From Chionis minor (taxonomy: Eukaryota; Chordata; Aves; Charadriiformes; Chionididae): a DNA stretch of 64,000 bases. The notes under the pieces were generated by a model. The model made no database searches. It was not told the origin of the DNA and saw nothing but the letters and a program-made list of their open reading frames with translations. The stretch is from NCBI GenBank assembly GCA_013398295.1, contig VZSF01005585.1:248001-312000 (forward strand). The letters run 5' to 3'. Below, piece after piece: positions 37,954 to 51,850 of the stretch (the stretch's first letter is position 1; the number at the start of each line of letters is the position of its first letter). The translations under genes and the position numbers were made by a program.

Positions 37954-40900
37954 CTGCAAGGGAAGGGATGCGCAAGGGTTACCGGCCGCTCGCCCCGCAG
38001 CGCCCGCATCCATCCCGCCCCGCCACCCCAACGCACTGCACCCCGTCACCTTCACCCGCCTGCTCCGGCAGCTGATTACCCGGCATCAGGACACATTAGG
38101 ACACTTCCAGGCACCAGCAAATGCTCTTTTCCTTCAGCATTAGAGGGAAATAATACTGGGAATAACGTCAGGAACAGTAACAGCCCCACCAGCCGTCCAG
38201 GCTGATCCCACCATGGCATAATACGACATTGGTAGAGGCCACCAAACGTGTTCCTGCCACCCCAACCCCCCAGACCCTCAGCACGGCAACACGGGAAGTT
38301 GGAGCCAGCAAAGCCAAGCAGGGAGTGTTTCCAGCGGGGCGTTAAATAAATAAAATTTTTAAAAATTAAAAAATCAGGCAGGCTCCATTTGTGCAGCAGC
38401 CCATAGAGCATTTGCATCTGAAATGAGCCTCCTTAGTGAAACTAGTCTTCCGCTTCACTGTACGTACACGCTTTGAAGGCCTCAGGGAAAAAAAAAAAAA
38501 TCAGCCACTGGGGTAAGCAGGCGTATCACCAATGGCCTCAGTACAGCAAAGCGTGGCACCATAAGGCTCCCATAAAGGGACATGAAAATAAGGTGGGTTT
38601 CCTTTACAGCAAGTGTATTCCAATCAAAGCAAGAGCCAAGCCATCCCAGCTGTGCAAGGAGCAGCAACCAGGTTTTCGCACCAGAGCAAAGCAATGCCTC
38701 CCCTCCCAAAGCCTCTGGATGTGCCTTGAAGGAACTGACATTTCTGCTTCAAGCAAATACTCATTGACCTTACAGAAACTGCACCCACTGATGCAAAAGG
38801 GGAATCTAACTTCATGCCTCTTTTGGGAAAGCATATACCTCAACCCAAATTCTTGAAATATTTGGGTTCTGAGCCAAGGGTGTAACCAACTGAGAGTACA
38901 AACAAGCTGGAATTTGTACTTAGCAGGTTTGTATGTGCCCTTTCACACTAATTTAGGCCCCCAAAATATATTGCCTTTCTCGCTAGCGAAAGTGCTGAGC
39001 ATTTCGCAGAGCATCAAGTAAGCCTCTGCCACAGCTGCAATGAACTAGTCACTAATACAATGCAGTTGCTGAACCCACAGCTATCAGAGGAGATGAGAAA
39101 CTAGGTGTGGAGTTGAACCACAGAAGATGCTAAGAGAAAATAACACAGCAGTTGTGGTTGAGGGAGGAGGAGAGACTTGGGAGTCTTCCACCCTTGTTTT
39201 CCCCTCCCTGGTGCTGGTAGGCTAATTTTCCCCTTCCCTTTCTTAAAAGTTGTTTGGCCTTAAATAAAACACTTCAAAGTTATTCCTGCACAGAGGTGAC
39301 TTAATGGAAAAACAGGAAAGGTGGCTACGATAAGCCCTTCTGTACAGAGGAGTGAGGAAAGCACTCTCAATTACTCAAAGTAATCTGGACCAGTCTGGCA
39401 GTGGCTGGAAATAAGACGATGGCTGTGTTTCTGTCCAGGGACATGAGCGGGTAGTTTCAGCCCACGTCTTCCCAAAGCTTGGATGTACACAACACCTCCC
39501 CCCTGCAACAATGTCAGCATTCAAATCACTTACATTTAATTAGGAAGACCGATACCCAAATGAATACGGCAACTACAGAACCTTAAAAGCAGCCCTGGAG
39601 CAACAGAAAGAAAGGACAAGTATGTTGGCTGTGCCAAATTTCCCCAATGAATATAGACCGGACTCCAATTCCCTGGACACTCCGTAAGCAGTTTTCACCA
39701 GGCAAGTCTTTTGGGTTTTTTTTCCTTTTCTTTTTAAACATTAAGAATATTTAAATAAAGCCCTAAAACCATCTTCTTCAAAACGGCTGAAAGCAGACAG
39801 TCAATGGGCCTGATGGTTGGAAAGTCTCCACAACCAAGGTCAGCTGTCTGGGTGGCCAGAAGGTGACACTTGGTTCAGGGAGGCACCCAGGACCTGAAGG
39901 GTTAGCCTAAAAAAAAAATTCCAGAACTAAGATGGAAGTATTTTTGATTATCAAGTTAAAAGAAAAATTCTTTTAATCAACAGAAAAGGGGCAGTTTTGT
40001 TCCAGAAACAATATGGGCTGCCTGTTTTTCACATTTATCTTTCAACTCAAATTTCAAGGCAGCCAGTAAAGTTGATTAAAATTCATGACTTTTGCTTGCA
40101 GCAATACCGCTGCACTCTGATCCATCATACATAAGCCTGATAGCCTTGCTTCTCCTGGCACACGGAAACAGAAAAGCAGCTCCTCTTCCCATAGTCCTGT
40201 GGCTTACCGGGGTGCTGCCCACCCTGCTTCCATGCAGTCAGTTCTGCCTGACTTGTTTTTGTGCAGGTGCACATATGTGGGGTTTTTTTAAAACACCGAT
40301 CTCTATCTCTCAACTAATCACTAATGTATTTCTGAGTGCCAGTAACAAAGTGCACACATTAATCAACTACTTGATTTAGGAACCAAGTGGAATCAGAGGG
40401 AACTTAGCATATGTCCAAATAAAGTAATTTTATTGAGGCTAAAATAATTTATGATTTCGCCTCCACTTGTAGCACATTTATCCTGTTCGTAAAGTGTAAA
40501 GCTATGAAAAGGGAATAAAGAAGGGAGGGTTTTTCCATATCCACTGTCCATTGACAACTATCCCTGCAGTCTGGAGCAGGGCTACAGCGAGCAGTAAAAG
40601 ATGCAGCTGCGCTGCAGTCAGCAGAGCCACGCTGATTTACTCCATATGTTGAAACAGTCTACATGTTCCAGGCGTGCAGCCTGTAGTAACTCATAGGTTT
40701 ATGTCTTCTTGAGTACTTCTCGGCAGTTCAAAGCACACAATAAGTTTCCATGAAAAAAAAATAATAAAGAAATGTCTTCTCTGGGTCAGTGAGCAATTAC
40801 CTTCGCATGGCAGCAAGTGATCGCATACACCAGATGATGTCAGGTATTTCCAGACAGGGTGAAACCAGCTGGTAACAGTGACGCAATAAGTGGCATCATT

Positions 40901-42534
40901 ATCTCAAGAGTTTGTTTTGAAGGAAAGACCAGGCACCCCGTGTTGGAAAACCAGCGCTGGTGTAACACCAAACTCGTATGACAAGATAAGAAACCAATAT
41001 ACCAAGAATTTGTAGTCATTTGCTGTGCTGCCCTCCCAAGACAGGGCTGTTAACCGATGAGCCCGAGCCGCTTTTAAGTTCTGCTTAGTACATGCTGCCT
41101 ACTTAGCTGGCTTCCCTTTTCTTTGCCATTTCTTCCCCTATGTAAGTAAGAAACCAAAAAACCCATGGAAGCACAGCAAGCTCTCAACACTGGACAAAAG
41201 ACAGGAAAGGTTATATTAAATGAATGAGAACCTTCAGATTTTTAATTACTTTCTATCAATCCAGGAGCATCCCGTGCCAGAAGGGAGTAATGGGATGGCT
41301 TCAATAGAATGTAATTATACAGCCTCTAGACTGTAGAAAACTGTGCAAAAGCTAGACAGGACCCAAACTCCCACTTCCCAGGGGGTTTAATGTGTGCAAG
41401 GCAGACAAGGCTTTTTTCGGACTTGGTCCCTGTAGAGCACTCTCAGTGATTTTAGCAATTAATACACTCACGGTGTCTCAGGCAGAGCAGGATCAGAGCT
41501 GGCGTGCGTATGTGGCTTTCGGCACAGATGCAGGGCATTAGCTGCCACCTCCAAGTCGTTGCTTAGTTTGAACATGGTGTTCAGCTTGGATGGAGAAGGT
41601 GCATGGAGCAAAAATATTCCTAATGCAGCTTTGATTGATCCAAATTTATTGAAAACTAAGACTCCAAAACTTCCTATTCCCCGTCTTGGTTGGCAGGCGA
41701 TGGAGTCAGGTTCATTGAAAGCCCCAGATCTCGTACACCAGCTAAGAAACCTTGGGCCACCAAAGGGCAACACATAACAAATCCTACTATTGCTGATTTT
41801 AAGAATGCAAGAGATTTTACCAGCTGATCATATATCTATGAGCGTTAGTTAGCAAAACAAAACATTTTACCAGCACACCACCAATCCACACTTTCTGTAT
41901 TTGCCAGTCTTTGCAAGGTAGTGTTAGGTCTCCTTGGCACAGCTGGGAGTCCCTTCAGATGCTGCAGTGTCATGTCCCCAAGCAGGGTCCAAAACACCAC
42001 TGAAACACCGGCTTGGAAACATCTCCCACTGGTGTGCTCAGAAGGACCAACCACCCAGCTTCTCCTGCCCCTTTGGTCTCACCCTGGCACAAGCTCTGGT
42101 AAAACCCCAGCTCGTATAAAACTCCACCCTTTAGCAGTGGGGCAGACTTGTTCTTCGCTGTAGGAGAGAAACGATGAAAATGTTAATAATCCTTAAAACC
42201 AGGGGGAAAAACTATTTTACACTTGAAACAAGAGCTGGAAAGTTACCTCTTGCAAAGCTCAACCACAGGTTGGAAAACACAACTGGTGGCTGCTATCAAG
42301 GGGCATTTAATACTCTTTTTGTATCAGAGCTGTGAAGAGACGGACACTTCCACTTCCTTCGGAGACTATTATGAGTTATGTAGCCAAATCCCATTTCTCC
42401 CCTACACAGCTGAACTGATTGCTGTGATCATAAAACCCGATAAACTTGCTGAGTTTATTCCAAGTTCCTTGGCACGCATGTGAAGTGTCAGACTCGGAAA
42501 CGGCGTCTTAGAGTAAGCCAGTCACTTTTTCGTT

Positions 42535-42575
42535 TAAGTATATATATATTTGTGTGTGTGCATATATAAATATAA
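42535..42575 (+). repeat. TA/TG-rich simple sequence
   Basis: Alternating TATATATATA, a short (TG)n and CATATATAAATATA; low complexity. Confidence 0.85.
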
Positions 42576-45500
42576 AGGTTTACACACTTGACAGGAGCAT
42601 GCTGTGACAAGCTCTGTCACATCCCATCTCACTTGAATAAATGCAGATGGCCACACTGAGCCACAGAAAAAACAAAGCAGACCCAGCAGCCATAAGAAAG
42701 CATCTGGATCCACTTTAGGATCTGAAATATTGAAGAAGTATGTTTATTTTACACTAATACTACTATTTAGCATTTCTCCAGAACCTTTCATCCTCACAGG
42801 TCCGAAAGTGCTTTGGAAATAATACACGCAGAGCATCACTGACATCTTGCCAGCCAGCCCATCATGCAGCTCATCAGGGCACAGAGGAGAAAACTCAGCC
42901 GAGACGACCGCTTTCAGAGCCCCCGCCTCACCCAGCCCCCCCGAGGACCTGTAATGTCCTTAGCAGGACAGACAGACCACTGATTTTTATGCTCTTCTCT
43001 GAAAGCCTTTGGCATGGTAAAACGTCTTGAAACTCAATCTTCTTTTGGCTGGAAAGATGAAGGGCAGCGCGGATCCTCGCAGAACTGAAACCTCCAGCCC
43101 CAAGGGGGACTTAAAAGCTAAACTTAACAAACCATCTCCCCGTGACACCAGCAAACAAGCTAACTTGCTTCTCAGGTAAGGTGGGGCAAGTTAATGACTA
43201 ACAGATAGCGACTGATGGAAGGGCACGTGGCTCCTTGCTGCCCTCACCATGTGAGAACACCCAGCCCACTGAGGACAGATTTTGGCAGGCACCAAGGGAG
43301 TACTTACCACAGATTGCCGTGTCTTCAGGCGGGAGTCAAGTCTGCCTTAATGCATGTAGGCAAAGGAAAGCACCGAGCTACAAAGTCTTGGATAAACTTT
43401 GCTGCAGCTGTGCTTTCAAGAGGTTGCAGGGAGACCCCATGGCCAGCCCTCTCCTCTGCCTCCCTGCAGGACTAAGCTCTCCAACCACAATTTATCTCAT
43501 CAGAAAGCAATAGCGTTGGGAAACCCAGCTGCTACTTCAACATACTCTTGTGGGCACAGAGCTACAGCACACCAGGAACGATCTCGATCCAGCGTCTCAT
43601 CGCCGACAAGCCCTTTCCTGCCCTGGGCTCTGCAGGCGATGGCACAGGCAAGGGACGTGATGTTCTCTGCCTGCCTTAACAAACAGGAGGAGGAAAGGCA
43701 GAAAGGGCAAAGGAAAAGTCAGTCATGGAGCTGACAGACTAAAAACACCCAGGGAGTGCATTGGAATGACCCAGGGTACACAAGAGAGTTCCCATCTCCC
43801 TTTCAAGGATGAGCAACCCTGAGCCCTTCGCTTGCAGGCAAGGTTAAGCAGCAGCTCCCCGAGTCTCACAGAGGCTATGGCTCTCTACACCCCACCAGGT
43901 TCTTCTCAGGATAGCCGAAGCAGTGGTTTTCTAGAGAACAAAACTCTGAATCCATTTTTTTTTTTTTGTCTATGGCATATTTTTCACTACGAAATTTATA
44001 GCAAGGAATGCAACTTAGACCTACTGAAATCTTGAAGGAAAAATGAATTTGGAAGTTAAATTTCAAGGTGTATTTCTGTAGCCTTTTATAAGCCAGTACA
44101 ACCATATTTGGTGCTGGTCAGACCCAGTCCTCTGCTGGACGAGAACTGCCTGCAGCCTTGAGCACCACACTGGTTGTGTTTGGCACGGCGATGCTCAAGC
44201 TGCTTCCAGGCTCGCTGCTGTTGGTGTGTACAACACAACGCAGCACAACACACCACCAACATCTCGGAGAAGGAACAGTAGGAGCAAACAGATGGGACAA
44301 GGTCTGACCTTCACTGTTCATCAGAGAAACCAAACTAGCATGAATTTAAGACCAACAAGAACAAATGCTCCTGTGCTGAAGTCTGCAGGAGCCCCTGGAT
44401 AAACACACCCCTGGCCAGGCTGGCAGGAGACCCCGGCCAAGACCTTTTTGCCGACCCTGAAACCCTGAACTCTCAGGAAAGGAGAAAAGGGAGCAGAGGG
44501 AGGATCGCTGCTGTGTTTTTGTGGGGTCACTGCCTGCCTGTGGCTTTTGCTAGAAGATGAGATTTGGCTCAGCCTTGCGACACAGGACCGTGACTAAAGC
44601 CTGGTGAGACACCTCACTCTACCTGGTACTGATGCAATGATGCGGCCTTGAATTTGGGAGAACTGAATTCCTTTTCCCTTGCTGTGCTACAGATCCCTCA
44701 CAGGCACCCCAGGCAGGTCTTTCCAGAAAAAAACCCAGGGTCAACCACATGTCTTATCCCACAGAGTTGCTGCAAGGTCTAAGGTGGTGAAGCCATTGGC
44801 TTTAAGTATCACAGCTTCACAAACACCTTACATTTGGGATCAGGCAACACCAAACATCACAGCTTTCCCCCCACCCCGTGCCCCGCTCAGGTGCTAGCAG
44901 AGCCATTTTGGCAGCAGTACAGATGAACCCAATGAGGGAACCGATCCAGCCTTCAATTAACCCCGCCAAAGCAGACTTTCAAAAACTCAGACCTCAAGTT
45001 GGGGAGTTTACACCCGGCCCAGAGCTCTGCTCTGGTCACAGCAGCGCCGAGGCAGGGGCAGGAGGAGGAGAGGCTGGTGATGGCAGGGGACCACACTTCT
45101 GCTCCCCTCAGCAGCCCCCAGCTCCGCAGGGTTGGGAGAGGCGTGCGTCGCAGCCTGAGGGAGGGGAGTTGCACACAGGGTGCAGACAGGAGTACTGTCT
45201 GTCTTCAGCTGAATGGCACTCATACCCAAATTCTAAAATGGAAAAGGATGGGCATCCTCGCCACAGACAGGCAATGAAGCCCAGCTAAATCGCATCCCCA
45301 TCGCAGGCATGGGAAGAAGACAGGCTAGACCATTGCAATTATGCTGGCACAGCACAAAAAGGATGCATTTCTGCCCCAAACGTGGTAGAGACGCCGTAGA
45401 AGCTTGCCCAGGGCTTTGCGACCGTGACAAGCAGAGCAGGGGCCTTCAAAACAGCCAGCACGTGGATGAAGGACATGGATGGCCACACTGAGCCTCCTCC

Positions 45501-46765
45501 CCTCCCAGAACCAACATCTGAAGAAGATGGCTTGAGTAGCTGCACAGCTTCTCCATGCCCAGAGAACCCCCCGAGCTCTGACAGACATCTTAAACCTAAC
45601 AGATTATGCAGCTGCAGTCATCCATCCCCAGAGGACAACATAAAATCTTTTCGGATTTGCTGATTTATTGGCTGTGCCAGCAGAACAGAAGAATAGTGTT
45701 GCATTTAGACTGGAGAGATTTTGGACTCCAGCTTTGCAAAAGGACCTGATCTTACTAAACGTGCAACTCCCGTAACGGCATCTAGAAGTCCCAAGGGACA
45801 GACACACATGGTGCTTTTTGGGTTTGGGTCCTACATACAGACTAATGGGTATTAAGGAGACAAATTCTATTTGTTCCTCATTTAGTGGCAGAGCATAGAA
45901 ACAGAAGTGGTCCAATCCAGCCAGACCGTCATGGCACTGAACCTTACAATTTGTTAGTTCATAGCTCTGCTGCACATCGTTAACTGGGTACGTGGCCTTG
46001 CTCACAAATATAATTTCCAGTTACAAGAAAACTGAGCAATTTAAAATGACTAGTTATCAGTTTAAAAATTATATCTAATAGCTTTTTACCTTTGTCGCAA
46101 CAGGCCAAAATGACACCAAGTTACGACTGAGCATTAGCACCTGCAATTACTCCTTGACACATGCTGTTCAGATGCCGCCTCTCCCGCCACAATGATTTCC
46201 TGCCCTTCTGAAGACACTCAGGCTCTTGACGCTCCAGGCGATACAAGCACAAGTTTTTTGATTGGTGTCCTGTGCTGTTGCTCTTCATTCACAATTGCTC
46301 TCTATGCAATTGCTCTCTTCTTGAGGACTTTGGAGCGAGATCGAGTGAGACCTCCTCTATGCTTTTGCCAAAGAAGACATCAGTTCCTCTTCCTCTTGGA
46401 GCCCGGAGGTGCTCGTGCCCTCCCCTGGAGGACAGGGCAAGGCTAGACACACTTGGTTGCTTCATGCCTCTCAGTAATGCAGCTGCAACACAGGGGTGAA
46501 CGAATGCAGTCATCCCCAAAATTCCACATCCATACCTGAACACCACCACTGCCAACAACAGAGAAATGTTCCCTGTGCTCCATTTTTACCAAATATATTT
46601 TCAAAAATGTCTGGATTTGGGTATGCTCCAGATGCATGCCCATCAGCGTTTGGTCCACAGGACCTCACTAAAGCTAGTCCAAAGTAATCCCAAAAATAAC
46701 CATAACACGGAGGTCAGCTCTCGGCAGTTTCATCCTACAGACCACCTTTTATCTGTGTTATGCTG

Positions 46766-46796
46766 CTGCCTAACTGCTACTGCCTAACTGCTACTG
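46766..46796 (+). repeat. Tandem repeat, 14-bp unit, about 2.2 copies
   Basis: CTGCCTAACTGCTA occurs at 46766-46779 and 46780-46793, followed by a partial third copy. It sits just 5' of the CR1 insertion. Confidence 0.9.
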
Positions 46797-46820
46797 TTAA
46801 ATGACACTACTGTACGCATG

Positions 46821-47750
46821 TTGAGATTGAGTGCACCCTCAGCAAGTCTGGCAACACCAAGTTGCGTGGTGCAGTTGACGTGCTGGAGAGAAGGGAAGCC
46901 ATCCAGAGGCTTGGTAGGTGGGCCCATGCCAACCTCATGAAGTTCAACAAGGCCAAGTGCAAGGTCCCACACCTGGGTGGGAGCAATCCCATGCACAAAT
47001 ACAGGCTGGTGTCATGTAATTGGTGGAGAATGGATTGAGAACAGCCCTGCCAAGCAGGACTTGGGGGTGTTGGCAGATGAGAAGCTCAACATGAGCCAGC
47101 AATGTGCGCTCGCAGCCAACAGAAAGCCAACCACATCTTGGGCTGCACCAGAAGAAGCGTGGCCAACAGGTTGAGGGCAGTGAGTCTGTTCTGCTGAGAC
47201 CCCACCTGGAGTGTGGCATCCAGATCTGGAGTCCCCAGCGTAAGAGGGGGACAGACCTGTTGGAGCAGGCCCAGAGGAGGGCCGCAAGGATGATCCGAGG
47301 GCTGGAGCCCCTCTGCTATGAGGACAGACTGAGAGAGTTGGGGGTGTTCAGCCTGGAGAAGACACGGCTCTGGGGAGACCTTACAGCACCTTCCAGTACC
47401 TGAAGGGGGCCCAGAGGAAAGATGGGGAGGGACTCCTTGTCAGGGAGTGCAGTGATAGGACAAGGGGTGATGGCTTCATACCAGAAGAGGGTAGATTTAG
47501 ATTAGATCTCAGGAAGAAATTCTTCACTGTGAGGATGGTGAGACACTGGAACAGGTCTCCCAGAGAAGCTGTGGATGCCCCATCCCTGGAAGTGTTCAAG
47601 GCCAGGTGGGATGGGGCTTTGAGCAACCTGGTCTAGTGGGAGGTGTCCCTGCCCATGGCAGGGGGGTTGGAATGAGATGGTCTTTAAACCATTTGTCATT
47701 GTGGGCACCCATTGGGATGGGTCTTCCAACCCAAACCATTCTATGATTCT
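46821..47750 (+). mobile_element. CR1 LINE, 3' part of ORF2 and 3' UTR (longest copy)
   Basis: About 930 bp of CR1 on the plus strand, antisense to PDZD2. The first part matches the end of the CR1 reverse-transcriptase frame: the [13 protein letters not shown] segment near 47060, and the E-C-G-I-Q-I-W-S-P-Q and R-R-A-A-R-M-I segments near 47210-47300. It is interrupted by frameshifting indels, so no enzyme can be made. The 3' part ends CCATTCTATGATTCT. Near the 3' end it carries extra sequence with a small hairpin (47707-47722) absent from the other copies. The 5' end is truncated. Confidence 0.95.
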
Positions 47751-50700
47751 AACACAGACACAGGGCAATTGCTCCACCCCGATAATGAGAGTATTCCCAA
47801 TGCATTCATCCAAAGGAAGTCTGCAAAGACTGGGGCTATAATCTATTAGGTCCATGCATGATTTTCCACTTCACAAGAAGGGCAAGGACTGAACTAGACA
47901 CGACTTGCTTGCAGAGCATGCCCAGCACACACACTGGAACACATATGAATTCCTGTTTACTTTTTGCAGTGGTTGCTCTAAGTTACAGAGCAGCGCCCAA
48001 AATGTTTTCACTGCTGCTGTTAATTGCAGAGACACAGCTTGTTATCATTAGTTCATATGATTAGCTTTTTTTAAAACAATACTTCCGAATTAGACAATAG
48101 AACTCATAAATGTGAACAAAGAGGCACTGGAACTTTGACTTTCAAACTGAGAGAACATGTCAAAATAAAAATTTTACTTTATTACAGATTGATTTTCATT
48201 GAGTGCTCTCTGAAAATCTTCAGTCCTGCACAGCTGTGATTTTCCTGCTCTGCACTGTTCTCCTGAGGTGTAAGACTCACTCCATACCGGGAAGACCAAA
48301 CAGGTTCACATTTGCAAAACATGAAATAAATCACCCAACTGGAAAGCACATGTTCCTCACAAGAAGAAACAAGGAAGGGGTCAAAAGCCATCCACGTGTG
48401 ACCCATGTACAAAGCATTTACAGTGTGCAACGCTTCACCCTGAGTGCCCACATCGTGTCACTCGGTTTCATGCCTCGCCACCCTATTTCCAAGGCTCTCC
48501 ACCTTTCGTCCAGTCTATTTTAGGATCACCCCCCTAAAACAACTTCTTTCTAAGCATCCAGCTCACATCTTTCCCTCTCCCTCCCTGCAAACCTAATTCT
48601 GCTCTGGGTCTCCTATCACACCAGACAGCAGTAACAGCATTTAACCCGAGATAAACGGTTTGTACTCAAAACTGAGTGCGAAGTTCAGCATGGAAGATAC
48701 TCGTTCATAATCCAGCATTTTTGCACAGACACAGCACCCAGGGAGGGTGCCACAAAAAAATGCCACAGGTGCCCACAGTGACAAAGCTGCCCAGTGGGGG
48801 TTTTACAAGCCCACAGGGGCCGGACCGTGCCCTCAGCCAGCACCAGCGCAGGGCAGTACTAGCCACAGGGCTTGCTCGCTCCAACTCGGAGCAGCCACAC
48901 CGATGTGGTGCAGGTCTGTCAGGCTGAGCCGGATGGCAGACTCCTCTTCCCAGGGACTGCCCAGATCCGCTGTGCCCAAGCCAGCTCTCAGTTCCTTCTC
49001 CTCCCCAGCCCGGAGCCCAAGGATGCGGGGAGCCCCGTACCTCCACCTAACAGCAGTTTGTTCCTCCATCCCCACTCACACCCATGCTGTTCCCGCGCGG
49101 TGAGGTCACCCTGCTGGGATAAAAATTCCTATTTTTCCCTAGGCAGGAATTATTACAAATGCCCAAAACGGAGGAGAAAAAACATAACCCACTGAAAAAG
49201 CTTCTATTCCAGCAGCAAAGTTTTGCAATGATATATTAAACGGGGTGGGGGAAAAATCAAAACCAAAAATCTCTGCAACATTGTTTTGGCAAACCACATT
49301 CTCTAGGTTTCAACATTAGCTGTAATTCCCAAAGTACCTCTTTCCACTGAGAAGTGAAGGTTTTGGATGTCTGTAAGCAATGAAAGGGAGAGCCAGAAAA
49401 TTTAATCAAGTCTATTTTACAACAGGAAGCAGTATGCCGGGTTAGAAGAGACTTATTTCCAGTGCTTTTGCAAGCTTACTTGAGCTCCTGAGAGGAGCCC
49501 TATTAAGAGAGAGAGGCCAGGCTTCAAATAACCCCGCAACTGCTGGGGGGCAGATAGGAAAGGAACAAATTCACAGCTCTCAGATTTATTTGAGGGGGCC
49601 AATTTCAACAGCTATTCGCCTTCAAAAGGCTGCTTGGTTTTGAGTATTTTCCAGGATTCTTCCTAATACTGAAAATGGTAGCTGCTCCCTCCTTACCAAG
49701 GGGGAGCAACGCCTGTCACTCAGTGTCCTCAGATCCTGCAATTTGACCAGGAAGCTCACAAAGCCAGAAACATGTATTTTGAGATGAGAAATTCAGCTGT
49801 CTACTAATGGCAAAAAAGAAACCCTAACCCGCCGTCAGAATAGGGGGAAAGTCTGAAAGTGTGATCCGACAACACTGTAAAAAAAGCTTAATAAAGGGGA
49901 AAAAAAGAGCCTAAACTCGTACACACGAACGCACCCCCACTCACATTCCTTTTTCTGACTTCAGGATGGATTTCAGGCTGCAGGAGGCCCGAGGAAGAAG
50001 GGAAAAGGAGTGCATTTTCCACAAGTGTGTTCATGGTGGCGAGGCGCCCGACGTGCCCCACGCGGTGCTGTGACCCATCGCTGTGCTCGTGGTCTGCGGG
50101 AGACCAAGCCAGCCCACCCCTCCCAGCCAGGCCACCAGGGCGTCATCCCAGTCGCAGCCACGCTCGCAAAGGATATTTTTGTCTTCAGAGGACCGTCGCC
50201 TGCGGGGACAGGAGGTTTACATAGCTCTTTAACATCGTACTTTGTTCTCGGTCCTGACGACAGGCTGTGCATACAGTAAATCCTGGGGATGAACTGCTTT
50301 CGGCTCTGACTATGGGCTTGCTGAACCGTGCTTCCTCTGCGTGCTGCGACAGGTTTCTAACCATAATCGCCCCGCACAAAGCACCGTTTCTCTTGCTCAA
50401 CAGTTTCCGTCACTCACACCAAACCCTTCCTCTCCCACTGCCTAAATACATCTTTGATATTCCTGACGTTTGGCCAGAACAAAGGACTCGCCCTCTCTTA
50501 AGACAAGCAAACCATGCCGATACTCATTCAGTTTTACAGTTCCCCGTGAGCACAAACACCTCCCATCCCAGCTCCTCGGCGACGGGACTGGGGCTATTTT
50601 TGCCCAGGCAAGTGCACTGCTTTGAATTCAAGAGCTTTGCTCACGGATGCCCAGGATTCCCAGGCAGAGGCAGATCACCAGGAAAACACGAACAATTACC

Positions 50701-51850
50701 AACTTGCCGAGGCTGGTACCAACCCAGGCGGAGAAAATCACCCCCCGCCAGGTGACAACCGCCCCAAAGACAACACCCCCACTGACACCGCATGTCCCCA
50801 AACCCCATCGCTCAAGTAAATTTAGGAACTACAGCCAGGACTCTGTGACAATGCCTGCAAATACAGCCTGCAAAGGCAGGAGTTGGGCAATGCCAGATAC
50901 ACATGCATCTGTCTGTAGTACGTTTGCCTCTTTCCTCGGATGCTCACAGTATAAACCAGCTTCTAATTACATCCTCACTTTCTGGTTTTACCACAGCGAG
51001 TTTGGATGAGGCCAAAAGGGAGAAGAATTAACGACCACGCATGGCAGCAACCATAAACATTTCCTAACTTTCACTCAGTTTTGCAACACAAACAAGGCAG
51101 ACATGCCCTCCTCACAGGGCCAATGGATTAGTGCTTGCAGACAACTTCAACTTCCCAACCAACACTCTGCACATGGTGAAGTTTCTGGATTTAACACACA
51201 TTTTGCAGCCTGCTTTAACCACTCCACCAGCTACAAATATGCGGGCATCCCTCCGGCTGGTTACGATGGGAGCTGCAACCCCAGAAACCGCCTTCTGTGA
51301 GCAGGACTGCCCCCACAGCAGCCCCAGGAGACAGCATTATTTTAGCAGTAGATGGGACGCTGCCTTCTGCATCTACTCACATAACCAGCTTTTCCCAGCA
51401 GCAGATCAGCCCTCTCCCCGCCCCGCCACAAGCTGCTGCTGCAGCCAAAATGCATGAGGATTTGCCCCAGGTTGCAACTTCATTAGATGTTTCCAGACAT
51501 AACACATCTGCAATCCAACACAGGACGTGACAGGAGAGGAGGGAAAAAATCCATGGTCATTTATTTTTTTTAAATAAAAAAAAAAAGATGGATATTGTAA
51601 GCTCTCACCCTTCATCCTACATTGGAGTACTGCCCCACAATGCTTCTGCCTAAGGATGTCCCTGGGAACCCTCACACCACCACCACGCTGTGACAATAGT
51701 GAGGGTTTTTAGTTGATTTATCTTCCCTGTGGGATGAGGGTGGGAGCTTCCTGCCGGCCTCTGGGCAGGGACTGATGCTGCCACCCAAAAGGTGGCCACA
51801 GGTAGCCCAGCCCCATGACCAGTCAGGACACAAAAGAAGGCAAGGGCATT

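Noticed and set aside
47104..47855. Frames of about 80-117 codons at 47 kb, with a near-identical partner at 51.9 kb
   Set aside because: They are CR1 LINE sequence (remnant reverse-transcriptase end and its antisense), not host genes.
50267..51009. Frames of 162 and 120 codons at 50.3-51.0 kb
   Set aside because: No domain or conserved motif and no convincing exon boundaries.
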